This document shows, one piece after another, positions 52,641 through 62,315 of a DNA stretch of 64,000 nucleotides (position 1 is the first letter of the stretch; each line of letters begins with the position of its first letter). A program made the translations under genes and the position numbers. This DNA comes from Flavobacterium aquariorum (lineage in GTDB: Bacteria > Bacteroidota > Bacteroidia > Flavobacteriales > Flavobacteriaceae). Under the pieces are notes generated by a model. The model did no database searches and had not been told where the DNA came from. It saw only the letters and a list, made by a program, of their open reading frames with translations. The stretch lies in NCBI RefSeq assembly GCF_003254745.1, contig NZ_QKXH01000003.1, forward strand, positions 1-64,000, read 5' to 3'.

Positions 52641-54431
52641 ATGAGCGACAAAACAAGAGGTGGTCAATTCATCGTAAAAGAAACAAAATGTGAAGATATC
52701 TTCACACCAGAAGATTTCAATGAAGAGCAATTAATGATGCGTGACTCTGTAAAAGAGTTCGTTGACAAAGAATTGTGGGCACACAAAGATCGTTTTGAGA
52801 AAAAAGACTACGCCTATACACAAGAGTGTATGAAAAAAGCAGGAGATCTTGGTTTCTTGAGCGTAGCTGTACCTGAATCATATGGCGGAATGGGAATGGG
52901 ATTTGTAAATACCGTTTTGGTTTGTGATTATATTTCGGGAGCAACAGGTTCATTCTCTACTGCATTTGGAGCGCACACCGGAATTGGAACAATGCCAATC
53001 ACTCTTTATGGAACGGAAGAACAAAAACAAAAATACGTACCTAAATTAGCTTCTGGAGAATGGTTTGGAGCGTATTGCTTAACTGAGCCAGGTGCTGGAT
53101 CGGATGCCAATTCTGGAAAAACTAAAGCTGTTTTATCAGAAGACGGAAAAACATATTCGATCACTGGACAAAAAATGTGGATTTCGAATGCGGGATTCTG
53201 TTCTGTTTTCATCGTATTCGCAAGAATTGGTGACGACAAAAACATCACTGGATTTATTGTAGAAAACACTCCTGATAATGGAATTTCTATGAATGAAGAA
53301 GAGCATAAATTAGGTATTCGTGCTTCTTCGACTCGTCAGGTTTTCTTCAATGAGACTAAAGTTCCTGTAGAAAATATGTTGTCTGAAAGAGGAAACGGTT
53401 TCAAAATCGCTATGAACGCATTGAACGTAGGTCGTATCAAATTGGCTGCAGCTTGTTTGGACGCTCAACGTAGAGTAATCACTGGAGCCGTTCACTATTC
53501 AAATGAAAGAATCCAATTTAATACTGCTATTTCACAATTTGGAGCTATCCGTTCTAAATTGGCAGAAATGGCGACTTCTTGCTACGCAGGAGAAAGCGCA
53601 ACATACCGTGCTGCAAAAGACATTGAAGATAGAATCACTGCTCGCGAAGCAGAAGGTGTTTCCCACCAAGAATCAGAATTGAAAGGTGTTGAAGAATATG
53701 CTATCGAGTGTTCTATCTTGAAAGTAGCTGTTTCTGAAGACGTTCAAAACTGTGCCGATGAAGGAATTCAAATCTTTGGTGGAATGGGATTCTCAGAAGA
53801 CACACCTATGGAAAGTGCTTGGAGAGACGCCCGTATTGCCCGTATCTACGAAGGAACAAACGAAATCAACAGAATGTTATCTGTTGGTATGTTGATCAAA
53901 AAAGCGATGAAAGGGCACGTTGATTTACTAGGACCTGCTTCTAAAGTACAGGAAGAATTAATGGGAATTCCATCTTTTGAAACTCCTGATTATTCTGAAC
54001 TGTTTGCTGAAGAAAAAGAAATGATTACCAAATTGAAAAAAGCATTCCTTATGGTTGCTGGTGGTGCCGTTCAAAAATACGGTCCAGACTTAGACGCACA
54101 CCAACAATTATTGATGGCTGCCTCTGATATCTTAATCGAAATCTATATGGCTGAAAGTACGATCTTGAGAACCGAAAAATTAGCTAAAGCAAACGGCGCT
54201 GACAAAATCAAAGAACAAATCGCAATGGCACAATTATACTTGTACCAAGCAGTTGATATCATCACTCAAAAAGGAAAAGAAAGCATTATTTCTTTTGCTG
54301 AAGGTGACGAACAACGTATGATGCTAATGGGATTACGTCGTTTCACTAAATATACTAATATGCCAAATGTGGTTGGCTTAAGAGAAGCAATCACAACTAA
54401 ATTAGTTGCAGAAAACGCATACTGCTTCTAA
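52641..54431 (+). CDS. fadE: Acyl-CoA dehydrogenase, large FadE type
   Basis: A 596-residue FAD-dependent acyl-CoA dehydrogenase for the first step of beta-oxidation. FGAYCLTEPGAGSDA and MWISNAGFCSVFIVFARIG are the FAD/substrate motifs; the catalytic Glu is in ARIYEGTNEINR (about residue 415). A C-terminal extension of about 150 residues makes it the long Bacillus FadE/VLCAD-like type. It is the last gene of the fadN-fadA-fadE set and is followed by a terminator. Confidence 0.94.
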   Translation: MSDKTRGGQFIVKETKCEDIFTPEDFNEEQLMMRDSVKEFVDKELWAHKDRFEKKDYAYTQECMKKAGDLGFLSVAVPESYGGMGMGFVNTVLVCDYISGATGSFSTAFGAHTGIGTMPITLYGTEEQKQKYVPKLASGEWFGAYCLTEPGAGSDANSGKTKAVLSEDGKTYSITGQKMWISNAGFCSVFIVFARIGDDKNITGFIVENTPDNGISMNEEEHKLGIRASSTRQVFFNETKVPVENMLSERGNGFKIAMNALNVGRIKLAAACLDAQRRVITGAVHYSNERIQFNTAISQFGAIRSKLAEMATSCYAGESATYRAAKDIEDRITAREAEGVSHQESELKGVEEYAIECSILKVAVSEDVQNCADEGIQIFGGMGFSEDTPMESAWRDARIARIYEGTNEINRMLSVGMLIKKAMKGHVDLLGPASKVQEELMGIPSFETPDYSELFAEEKEMITKLKKAFLMVAGGAVQKYGPDLDAHQQLLMAASDILIEIYMAESTILRTEKLAKANGADKIKEQIAMAQLYLYQAVDIITQKGKESIISFAEGDEQRMMLMGLRRFTKYTNMPNVVGLREAITTKLVAENAYCF

Positions 54432-54460
54432 TTACACAATCTTTTTTAGTTTTTATTTGT

Positions 54461-54502
54461 AAAAAGCCGCTATTGTCCCTGAATGGCAAAGCGGCTTTTT
54501 TA
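54461..54502. terminator. Terminator after fadE
   Basis: AAAAAGCCGCT and AGCGGCTTTTT form a perfect stem with an 18-base loop. With T's on both strands it can also serve the convergent VOC gene. Confidence 0.8.
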
Positions 54503-54534
54503 TGTGATTATGGTTTTGGTCTGTTGCTGGCTGG

Positions 54535-55005
54535 CTAGCCCTTTGTTGCTTTTTCGTCCGTTTGGTCTGAGATGCTTTCAAGAGGCTCCCATAGTTCAAT
54601 CTTGTTTCCTTCCGCATCCATAATATGAATAAACTTTCCATAGTCGTAAGTTTCAATATTATCAACTATGGTTACTCCGTTTTCTTTGAGTTTGTTTACT
54701 AGTCCTTCAATATTCTGAACTCGGTAATTAATCATAAAATCTTTTTTGGAGGGGGAAAAATATTCATCTCCTTTTTTGAAGGGACACCACTGAAGAGAAT
54801 TTATCTCCTGAGGTTTGTTAATATTTCTTGACTCAAAACTTGACGAGCCCCAATCATTGATTTCAATTCCTAAGTTTTTGGTATACCACTCTTTTGTTTG
54901 CTCCAGATTGTCTGAAAAAAAGAAAATCCCACCAATTCCTGTCACCTTTGGTGTTGTGTCATCAGCTGAAGATGAATTGTCTGTTTGTTTTTTTGAGTCT
55001 TCCAT
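54535..55005 (-). CDS. VOC (glyoxalase/bleomycin-resistance fold) protein
   Basis: A 156-residue protein with one vicinal-oxygen-chelate domain: GIGGIFFFSDNLEQTKEWYTKNLGIE (about residues 24-49) and GKFIHIMDAEGNKIELWEPLE (about 122-142), with a metal-type Glu in IELWE. Such proteins bind or turn over small molecules (lyases, dioxygenases, drug binding); the substrate is unknown. The first 22 residues are Ser/Asp/Lys-rich and not part of the fold. It is on the minus strand, convergent with fadE. Confidence 0.88.
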   Translation of the reverse strand: MEDSKKQTDNSSSADDTTPKVTGIGGIFFFSDNLEQTKEWYTKNLGIEINDWGSSSFESRNINKPQEINSLQWCPFKKGDEYFSPSKKDFMINYRVQNIEGLVNKLKENGVTIVDNIETYDYGKFIHIMDAEGNKIELWEPLESISDQTDEKATKG

Positions 55006-55159
55006 ATTGTTTGCTTTTTTAGTTGTTGAATCACAGTTTTTAGGAAGTGTTACAAGCGAAATTACACGAATAATCTTTTATCCTGTTTCATTTTCTCCCA
55101 GTTTTAGTTAATCGTATACAAACGCTACAATTTTTATTCTAATTTATATAGGACTATTA

Positions 55160-55786
55160 CTAATCAAGTTCTAATTTCTCAATATCTATGTCTGTTAGGT
55201 TTTGAACATTCCTTGAGATTTTTTTGATATCCCAATCCCACCATTTTATTTTCAAAAGCCTTTCAATAACATCATCGGAGAATCTTTTTTTAATTTCGGT
55301 TGCGGGATTTCCCCCGACAATTGTGTAAGGTTCTACGTCTTTGATTACGGTTGCGTTTGTAGCAATAATAGCGCCGTCTCCAATGGTTACACCTGCCATA
55401 ATGGTTGCATTATAGCCTATCCAAACATCATTACCAATATGAATGTCCCCCTTTTGTGGATATTGCTTTCCTTCCATAGCGTTTTCCCAACCATTTGCAA
55501 AAATTGCAAATGGATACGTTGTTAAAGCATTTGTCAAATGATTCGCTCCATTCATAATAAATTTTACATCGGAGGCAATCATACAAAATTTACCGATTAT
55601 CAATTTGTCTCCAATAAAGTCAAAATGGTACTTCACATTTTTCTCAAAGTTCTCCACGTTTTCAAAATCGTCATAATAGGTGTAATCACCAACAATGATA
55701 TTAGGATTTTTGACAACGTTTTTTAGAAAACAAAGTCGGTCATAATTTTGAAGTGGAAATTTTATATTCTTATTTGGAGCTGTCAT
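55160..55786 (-). CDS. Vat-like hexapeptide-repeat O-acetyltransferase
   Basis: A 208-residue left-handed beta-helix acetyltransferase of the CatB/Vat xenobiotic type. The catalytic His is in FIMNGANHLTNALTTYPF (about residue 83); the insertion FANGWENAMEGKQYPQKGDIHIGNDVWIG and the end YTIVGGNPATEIKKRF with KWWDWDI are characteristic of Vat enzymes, which acetylate streptogramin A antibiotics. Many chromosomal homologues have unknown natural substrates, so resistance is only a possibility. It is a single gene on the minus strand, far from the cassette array. Confidence 0.88.
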   Translation of the reverse strand: MTAPNKNIKFPLQNYDRLCFLKNVVKNPNIIVGDYTYYDDFENVENFEKNVKYHFDFIGDKLIIGKFCMIASDVKFIMNGANHLTNALTTYPFAIFANGWENAMEGKQYPQKGDIHIGNDVWIGYNATIMAGVTIGDGAIIATNATVIKDVEPYTIVGGNPATEIKKRFSDDVIERLLKIKWWDWDIKKISRNVQNLTDIDIEKLELD

Positions 55787-55972
55787 TTTTAAATTTAGTT
55801 TATTGAATTTAAAATATTGTCAATTACATATTTAAAACTTACAAAAACAATTATTTTAATTATTTCCAAATGTATTAAATACTAATTAAAAGCCATAAAA
55901 CATCTTTGGGATAACTTCAGTAAAATGGCATTTAAAAACAAATCATTTCGCTTTTCCCAATGCTCTTAGAAT
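55787..55972. other. Gene-free stretch upstream of the Vat-like gene
   Basis: AT-rich, holds no gene or clear hairpin; presumably contains the promoter of the Vat-like gene on the minus strand. Confidence 0.4.
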
Positions 55973-56089
55973 CGCGTGAGGGATAGAAGCTAGCTACCGA
56001 AGTAGCGCGGATAGCCCGACCCCGTGTAGAAAAAGGCCCGACTTATCGCAACAATGAGTGGGGCCTTTTTCTTAACGGGGGCACGCCCA
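55973..56089 (-). repeat. Structured intergenic element with terminator hairpin
   Basis: A GC-rich island of about 117 bases in AT-rich surroundings. On the + strand it reads CGTGAGGGATAGAAGC, then a hairpin GCTACCGAAGTAGC (55993-56006), GATAGCCCGACCCCG, then a terminator-like stem AAAAAGGCCC with GGGGCCTTTTT (56030-56070), ending GGGGGCACGCCC. On the minus strand it follows the AI-2E transporter gene and may end its transcript. It resembles intergenic repeats I associate with flavobacterial genomes; only one copy is in the window. Confidence 0.6.
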
Positions 56090-56126
56090 GAGTATTCTTC
56101 TTATTTAGAAAAATGGGCTTATGTAT

Positions 56127-57197
56127 TTATTGTACTATGGTACTTTCGGGTTTGTCATCCATCCAGGCGGCAAATAATTTGTAACCTATAGAAAATATAA
56201 TTGGCCCCACGAATAAACCTACGAATCCAGACATCATGAATCCTCCGATTACACCAAGGAAAATAACCAGCATAGGCACGAGCGCCCCTTTTCCCAGCAA
56301 TAGTGGTTTTAGGACATTATCGGACAATCCGCTTAGGACGAAAAATACTGTCCATAAAGCTGCAGCAGTAGTGTTATCCAATGAAAATAAATAGGCAATT
56401 ACCCCTAGATTAATAATGATCGGGCCGACTTGGATAATTGAAAGCATCAAACAAACGACCGTTAACACTCCCGCAAAAGGGATGCCGGCTCCAAAGAGTC
56501 CCACAGCCTGAATCAGGGTTTGGATAATGGCTACACCCAATATTCCTTTGACCACCTGGTACACCGTTGACACCGAAATATCCAAGAATTCGTCACCTGA
56601 ATCACCCGAAATTCTCTTGATGAAATTGGTGGCTAAATTTTGGGCACTTGTTGAAACCATCAGTACACCAGCAATAATTACCGAGAGGATTACCTGCAAT
56701 AGAGCAACAGTGGAACTAAGAACGCTACCCAACAATTTTTTGGATAATTCGACGATTTGTTCTTTGTATTCGAGTACTCCTGTTTTTAAATCTGTAGATA
56801 ATGAATATAGAAAATCGTAAGCTTTGTCCCCTATCACAGGCCAGTCTTTTATATTTTGACTTGGTGTTGCCACTTTCAAAGTACCGTTCTCTACCCCTGC
56901 TTTTAATTCGGTTAAATTTGATGTAACTGAATTTACAAATAATACAGTTGGTGCAATGATAATTATCAATAAGGCTGCGGTGATTATGAATGAAGCAAGG
57001 CTTTTGCGTCCCTTTAATTTCTTTTGCAGGAAATCATATCCTGGATATAGCACTATCGCCAATATAATTGCCCAAAGAATTGGCATCATAAAAGGCAGTA
57101 AAAGTTTAATACAAAATCCTAAAATTAGGAAAACAAGTCCTAGCTGTAAGATGACTTCAAAAATCTGTTTGCTTTTGTATGGGTTTGAATTTTCCAT
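56127..57197 (-). CDS. AI-2E family transporter
   Basis: A 356-residue membrane protein of the AI-2 exporter/PerM family. Hydrophobic segments lie at about residues 15-50 (two), 65-85, 155-180, 215-245, 250-275, 280-300 and 310-345, eight in all. Conserved parts are GAGIPFAGVLTVVCLMLSIIQVGP and KPLLLGKGALVPMLVIFLGVIGG in the C-terminal half. The family contains the AI-2 exporter TqsA and many proteins of unknown substrate, so the name is only a family label. It is upstream of the structured element at 55973-56089 and 38 bases downstream of the channel gene, possibly one transcript. Confidence 0.9.
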   Translation of the reverse strand: MENSNPYKSKQIFEVILQLGLVFLILGFCIKLLLPFMMPILWAIILAIVLYPGYDFLQKKLKGRKSLASFIITAALLIIIIAPTVLFVNSVTSNLTELKAGVENGTLKVATPSQNIKDWPVIGDKAYDFLYSLSTDLKTGVLEYKEQIVELSKKLLGSVLSSTVALLQVILSVIIAGVLMVSTSAQNLATNFIKRISGDSGDEFLDISVSTVYQVVKGILGVAIIQTLIQAVGLFGAGIPFAGVLTVVCLMLSIIQVGPIIINLGVIAYLFSLDNTTAAALWTVFFVLSGLSDNVLKPLLLGKGALVPMLVIFLGVIGGFMMSGFVGLFVGPIIFSIGYKLFAAWMDDKPESTIVQ

Positions 57198-57235
57198 AAG
57201 AATTGATTTAAAGATTAGTTAAAATAAAAATATTA

Positions 57236-57940
57236 TTATTGATTTTGTTTCTTTTTTGCACTGTTTTCATTGGCATCAGAAACGAGACGACCAATAAGAA
57301 TCACGGGATACAAAACCCCTATAATAGCTTCGATTTGCGCCATTGATCTTGCAAAGGGATGCAAAGGAAAAATATCTCCGTATCCAGTTGTTGTAATTGT
57401 TATATAACTAAAATACAAAAAATTAGCCTGTAAAGTATTGCTCTCAAAGGGCGGTAGGGTGATTTGGAAAGCACCAGGTATGTGTTCGTAGATAAATAAA
57501 TAAATCACAGACCATAAATTAGCAAGAATCATATACACAACTATAGAACCTACCACACGATATTCGGTTATTGGTCCGGGTTCAAAAACTTTTTTCAATA
57601 CCAATACAATCAACAATCCAAAAGTGGCGATGGTAAAAACGATATCTGCCAATAGAATAAATGGAGTTTGTCGGAAAACCGAAATCCATCCGAATAGGAC
57701 AAACAAAAATGGAATGATCGTAAACAAGATTGTTTGTTTTTTTGATTTGGATAATGAAAAAATACCCGCAATCAGAAACAACATCCAAAATATATTCGTA
57801 ATAACCATAAACGAAGAATAACTTCCAAATATTGGAATCAGTACAAAATGCATGATACAAAGCAAGATGAACATACCGCTAAGTCCGCTTTCCTTATTCC
57901 ACAGATGATTCAAAAAAAGGAATTGTTTATTTTTTGCCAT
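57236..57940 (-). CDS. Potassium channel-like protein (ion channel family)
   Basis: A 234-residue membrane protein. The first 130 residues hold about four hydrophobic segments; then comes a two-TM ion-channel module (about residues 130-215) with the selectivity filter TITTTGYGDIFPL and the pore-lining helix after it. The filter TTGYGD is that of potassium channels. The C-terminus is short (NENSAKKKQNQ) without RCK or cyclic-nucleotide domain, so gating is not evident. It precedes the AI-2E transporter gene on the same strand. Confidence 0.88.
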   Translation of the reverse strand: MAKNKQFLFLNHLWNKESGLSGMFILLCIMHFVLIPIFGSYSSFMVITNIFWMLFLIAGIFSLSKSKKQTILFTIIPFLFVLFGWISVFRQTPFILLADIVFTIATFGLLIVLVLKKVFEPGPITEYRVVGSIVVYMILANLWSVIYLFIYEHIPGAFQITLPPFESNTLQANFLYFSYITITTTGYGDIFPLHPFARSMAQIEAIIGVLYPVILIGRLVSDANENSAKKKQNQ

Positions 57941-58108
57941 AGTTTTTATTTTTTAGTGGCTAAGTTTCTCAGAATCTAGGAAAAATAGTCCCATATTTAA
58001 TTTTAAACACTAGTCTATACTATTTGATATTAAAAAATCATTTTATACTTTTCAAAAACATCCACATAAATCTTAGGATCTTACTAACTCAGATTCTTAG
58101 CGACTTTA

Positions 58109-59677
58109 TCAAAATGGAATCGGCTCCACTTCAACCCTTCCAATTGGCCGTCGTCCTAATCGAAACAACAGAAGAATCAGAATTGGGAAGAAACACAGCG
58201 CTGCCATTACCAGATAAATATCTTTGTAAGCCAGCATCAGTGCAGACTGTGATGTTTGGTTTGAAAGAGTTTTTTCGGCTTTTTTTTGGGCTTCCCAGGC
58301 CGATAATCCCTTAAGCATATAAATGTTCTTATTCTTGTCCAACTGCTCTTTAGCAATCGGATTTAATTCCGATAATTGCTGACTAAGCCCTGTTTTATGC
58401 TGCACGTTTAGATTGGAAATAAAAGTCCCTAATATTGCCCCTCCCAATAATGAAGCAAAAACAGCACGTGAAATAACACCACTCATCATTCGGGAATCCC
58501 CCAAAGGTTTAGGTACCTTCTCTGAAATATAAAGGGAAGCGGCCGGATACAAAAAACCAATAGCAAGTCCTTTGAAAATAAAGGGACCAAAAAAATCGGA
58601 TGTATCAATTTCCGGATAAAATCTAAAATAAAGAAGGGTGTGATACATTCCGTAACAGGCAAAACCCGTCACCCAAAGCGTGGCCAAATAAATGCGTTTA
58701 AACAAAAGATAGGTAGATAACGGAATGGCTATAAAAAGACCAATTAGAATGGCCAAATGTGTTCTTGCCACATAAATGCTATCAAAACCCAAAATATTGG
58801 TCATAAAACCCGTTACAATACTTCCTGTACCATTCATCATCCCAGTATAAAAAAAGAGCAAAGACCCCAAAACCACATTTCGGTATTGATACACATCTGT
58901 ATTGATTATAGGATTATCGCTAAACCGAACATGGATCAAATAAATACCTACGATAACCAGCAAAAAAGCTATTGCCGTAGCCACTTTCGGATCATTCAAC
59001 CAATTTCGGGTTTGACCTTCGGTACAAAGAAAAAGTATCACAATCAAAAACAACAATAAAATAAGCCAGCCTCTCCAATCAAATTGAAAAACTCCTTTCA
59101 TTGGTGCCACATCTTTTTTATAAAAAATCCAAGCCAAAAGAATTGCTATCAAAAAATTGACATTCAAAAAGTAAATCCCAAAAGTCCAGTTATGGATACT
59201 CGACATCTCTGTTCCAAAATATTGATACAACTGCTTGCTTCCCTGAAGAATAAACTGAACGATTCCATACAAAATAGGCATATTGAAAGTTGGATTGTAT
59301 TTCAACAGTATGGGAATTAATGTGGCAAAAATCCCTACGATAGACAAAATTGCCAACAAAGCCCGCCAAACAGTAAACCATTCAATTGTGGTTGTATAGA
59401 GCGTAGCCGTATTGCAGATTATTGACAAAAAACTAACGGATAGAATCATCGTCCGCATCGGAATTTGTTTTCCGATTTTCAGCCCCAAGGGCAAAAAACC
59501 AAGCATTACAAAAAAAGGAATATAAGTCGAATAGGTAAAAACAGTGGTTGAAGCCCCAAAATGTCCTAATATCTGCGAATTGTCATAAGAGGTCACATTC
59601 AGGGCATTAAAAAAAGGAATTGTAAGGAGATAAAATCCTATAAGGGTAAACACACTTCCTTTTTTTATTAGAGCCAT
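58109..59677 (-). CDS. MFS multidrug efflux transporter, DHA2/EmrB-like
   Basis: A 522-residue, about 14-TM drug/proton antiporter. Features are the N-terminal pair of helices with FFVMLGFLPLGLKIGKQ (motif A-like), many evenly spaced hydrophobic segments, and in the C-terminal half a GVISRAVFASLLGGAILGTFI segment. A long loop (about residues 455-490) precedes the last helix. It is third in the operon tolC-hlyD-MFS and provides the inner-membrane pump of a tripartite system. Sequence identity to EmrB is low from memory, so substrate is unknown. Confidence 0.87.
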   Translation of the reverse strand: MALIKKGSVFTLIGFYLLTIPFFNALNVTSYDNSQILGHFGASTTVFTYSTYIPFFVMLGFLPLGLKIGKQIPMRTMILSVSFLSIICNTATLYTTTIEWFTVWRALLAILSIVGIFATLIPILLKYNPTFNMPILYGIVQFILQGSKQLYQYFGTEMSSIHNWTFGIYFLNVNFLIAILLAWIFYKKDVAPMKGVFQFDWRGWLILLLFLIVILFLCTEGQTRNWLNDPKVATAIAFLLVIVGIYLIHVRFSDNPIINTDVYQYRNVVLGSLLFFYTGMMNGTGSIVTGFMTNILGFDSIYVARTHLAILIGLFIAIPLSTYLLFKRIYLATLWVTGFACYGMYHTLLYFRFYPEIDTSDFFGPFIFKGLAIGFLYPAASLYISEKVPKPLGDSRMMSGVISRAVFASLLGGAILGTFISNLNVQHKTGLSQQLSELNPIAKEQLDKNKNIYMLKGLSAWEAQKKAEKTLSNQTSQSALMLAYKDIYLVMAALCFFPILILLLFRLGRRPIGRVEVEPIPF

Positions 59678-59684
59678 CCTTTTT

Positions 59685-60755
59685 TTATTTCTTTATTTCT
59701 ACAGTCACACTCATCCCTGGTTTTACTGCTTCCAATTCTTTTGCGGAAGCTTCAAAATCAATTTTTACAGGAATTCGCTGTGTGATTTTTACAAAATTAC
59801 CAGTCGAATTATCCGGTTCTACCATTGAGAATTTAGCTCCAGTAGCTGGCGAAAAACCCACCACTTTTCCTTTAAATTCCTTATCATCAAGTGCATCAAT
59901 AGTAATGGTCACTTCTTGTCCTGGTTTAATTTTTCCAATTTGAGTCTCCTTAAAATTAGCAGTGACCCAAACCTTTTGATTCAAAACTAGCGTTGCCACT
60001 ACCTGATTGGCATTAATCAACTCGCCAACGGATATTGTTCTCTCCCCCACATAACCGTCGGCCATGGCAATAATTCGCGTATAAGACAACTGCAGCAAGG
60101 CATTTTCTAAATCGGCTTTTTTACGTTCTACAGTGGCTTTGGCTGCTTCAAGATTGGTATAACTTTGTTTCGTTGCCGAAGCGCTGGCCAATAACTCTTC
60201 CTCACCAGCATTCAGATAGGATTTAGTCGATTGAAGTTTGGAAACCACCTGATCATATTGATTGCGCGTTACTGCAGAGTCGGCATACATATTCTTGAAT
60301 CGTTCGTAATCTTTTTGAGCTTTGTCAAGGTCGGCTTTATCACCTGACAATTTATCCTTGGAAGCCGCCTCTTTGGAAGTGGCCGTAACAATAGATTGCT
60401 CCAGCGAATGAAGATTCCCTTCGGCAACGGCCAAATCAGCTTCAGCTTGTTTTACTTTTATCCTGTATTCCTCATCATCAAGAATGACCAAAGTATCTCC
60501 TTTATGCACAAACTGATGAGAATCAAAACGAATGGATGCCACATGGCCTGTTGCTCTGGCCGTGACACTGTTGATATAGGATTCAACTTGAGCATTATTA
60601 GTTGTTTCATACCGATGAAAATCGAAAAACAAGCTTAATATCCAAATCCCTCCACCTATGATAAAAATAAAAGAAAGGATAGTCAATATCGTATTTCTCT
60701 TTTTTTCGCTTTTTACAGCATCTTCGTTGATTGTTTTATCTTCGCTCATAAACAA
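59685..60755 (-). CDS. HlyD family membrane fusion protein (EmrA-like)
   Basis: A 356-residue periplasmic adaptor. One TM segment lies at about residues 23-45, then a biotinyl-lipoyl domain (YINSVTARATGHVASIRFDS), a long alpha-hairpin coiled coil (about 95-215, KQAEADLAVAEGNLHSLEQS), and beta-barrel parts (ANFKETQIGKIKPGQEVTIT). It links the MFS pump to the TolC channel. Its start is close after tolC (5-base gap) and it ends 7 bases before the MFS gene. The start may be Met3 (MSEDKT). Confidence 0.92.
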   Translation of the reverse strand: MFMSEDKTINEDAVKSEKKRNTILTILSFIFIIGGGIWILSLFFDFHRYETTNNAQVESYINSVTARATGHVASIRFDSHQFVHKGDTLVILDDEEYRIKVKQAEADLAVAEGNLHSLEQSIVTATSKEAASKDKLSGDKADLDKAQKDYERFKNMYADSAVTRNQYDQVVSKLQSTKSYLNAGEEELLASASATKQSYTNLEAAKATVERKKADLENALLQLSYTRIIAMADGYVGERTISVGELINANQVVATLVLNQKVWVTANFKETQIGKIKPGQEVTITIDALDDKEFKGKVVGFSPATGAKFSMVEPDNSTGNFVKITQRIPVKIDFEASAKELEAVKPGMSVTVEIKK

Positions 60756-60760
60756 AAAAA

Positions 60761-62107
60761 TTAAAGTTTACCCATTGCATACTGCAGGGAATAATATTGA
60801 ATAATCGCATCAATATTGGCATTATTCAGAGAAATTTTCGCTTCATTCAACTGCAATTCGGCGTCAACTATATCACTGATTAATGCAAAATCATTATCAT
60901 AGCGGCTTTTTACAATTTTGTAATTGCTCAGTGCCAAATCAACATCTTTCTTAAAAGTTATAATATTCCTCACGCTTTCCGTAAATCGAACATAAGCTGC
61001 CTTTACATCCTGATTGATTACATCTTTGGTTGCATCAAGGGCAATGTTACTTTTATCTATTTGTAATTTATCGGCATTAGCCCTGTGCTTTATATTATAA
61101 AAACTGGAAATTTCCCAACTGAGAGACAAGCCAGCTGCCCAGTAATTGAGAATGTTGTCTGAATAGTCCGGCCATTGAGCCGGATATTGTGTATTGAAAA
61201 GCAAGTTGGCGCTGATATAAGGTTTAAAACCGCTCTTGGTTATATCCAAGGATGATTCGGCTATTTTAACGTTGATTTCCGATCTTTTGATTTCATAACG
61301 GTTTTGGTAGGCTTCAGACAAACTCTCCTCCAAACTCACTTCTTTTTTAGGAATTAAAATACCGTCCAATACCGGTTTTAATTTGGTATTAGTAGGAAGC
61401 CCAGTCAATATATCCAAATAATTGCTGATTAATTCGATTGAATTGGAACTACGGAACACTGCCACTTCAAAATTCGATTTTTGCAATTCGGTCCTTAACA
61501 AATCACTTTTAAGATTTTGACCATTAGAAACCCTAGATTCCAATTGTTTGATTCGTAAGTCTGTATTGACAATGTTTTGTTTGGTTACCTCAATTTGTTT
61601 GTATAATTTTTCTAGAGTAAAAAACTGTGTAGTTATGGTTTGCTTAACTTCGGTTTCTGTCATCTTGGCGACCGATTCCTGCATACTCACCATTAGTTTT
61701 TGCTTATCAATCTGATTGTTGATCACCCCTCCATAATACAAAGGCATGGACGCAAAAACATTGGCAGAAGCTTGTTGGTTAAAATAATCAACGGTGATAT
61801 TTTTTTCATAAAATCCTTCAAATATTTTGGGATTTCCAATATAATTATAAGCCATTTTCATGCCAAAAACAGGTGCTTTGGCTATTTTGGACTGGTCCAA
61901 ATTTTCATTTGCAATATTGACATCCGAGTTGGCAATTTTAAGCTGATTATTGTTCTGGATACCCAACTGTATAGCTTCATCCAGTTTTATGATTCGCGCT
62001 CCGTCATCATTTTGGGAAAATCCGACTTCATAAAAAAAACAAGCTACTATTAGAATAACAAAGTTAAGCTTAGGCCATTTTAAAACAGTATAATCCATTA
62101 ACTCCAT
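60761..62107 (-). CDS. TolC family outer membrane efflux protein
   Basis: A 448-residue outer membrane channel protein. After a signal segment (about residues 16-31, ending GFSQ) come the two OEP repeats, IKLDEAIQLGIQNNNQLKIA and VSLEESLSEAYQNRYEIKRS, each beginning an alpha-hairpin, with typical coiled-coil Gln/Asn-rich helices. It is first in the operon with the HlyD and MFS genes, forming a complete EmrAB-TolC-like exporter. No local regulator is adjacent. Confidence 0.92.
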   Translation of the reverse strand: MELMDYTVLKWPKLNFVILIVACFFYEVGFSQNDDGARIIKLDEAIQLGIQNNNQLKIANSDVNIANENLDQSKIAKAPVFGMKMAYNYIGNPKIFEGFYEKNITVDYFNQQASANVFASMPLYYGGVINNQIDKQKLMVSMQESVAKMTETEVKQTITTQFFTLEKLYKQIEVTKQNIVNTDLRIKQLESRVSNGQNLKSDLLRTELQKSNFEVAVFRSSNSIELISNYLDILTGLPTNTKLKPVLDGILIPKKEVSLEESLSEAYQNRYEIKRSEINVKIAESSLDITKSGFKPYISANLLFNTQYPAQWPDYSDNILNYWAAGLSLSWEISSFYNIKHRANADKLQIDKSNIALDATKDVINQDVKAAYVRFTESVRNIITFKKDVDLALSNYKIVKSRYDNDFALISDIVDAELQLNEAKISLNNANIDAIIQYYSLQYAMGKL

Positions 62108-62315
62108 ATTTAGTTAAAAAATTCAACAGGCAAATTCCAATTAACATATCTCATCATTGATTCTAATCTTAAAGATCAGTCCATTAAGTAAACAAATATA
62201 ATCTTTTTAACATTTTTATAACAATAATTTACATTGTAAAAAATAAAATCATAAAAAAACAAATTGCAAATCAATAAATAATTATGATATATTAAAATGA
62301 AGTATAATTTTAGAT

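Noticed and set aside
58109..62107. Link between the efflux operon and the cassette array
   Set aside because: They are 45 kb apart, on opposite strands, and no attC-like site is found near the efflux genes.
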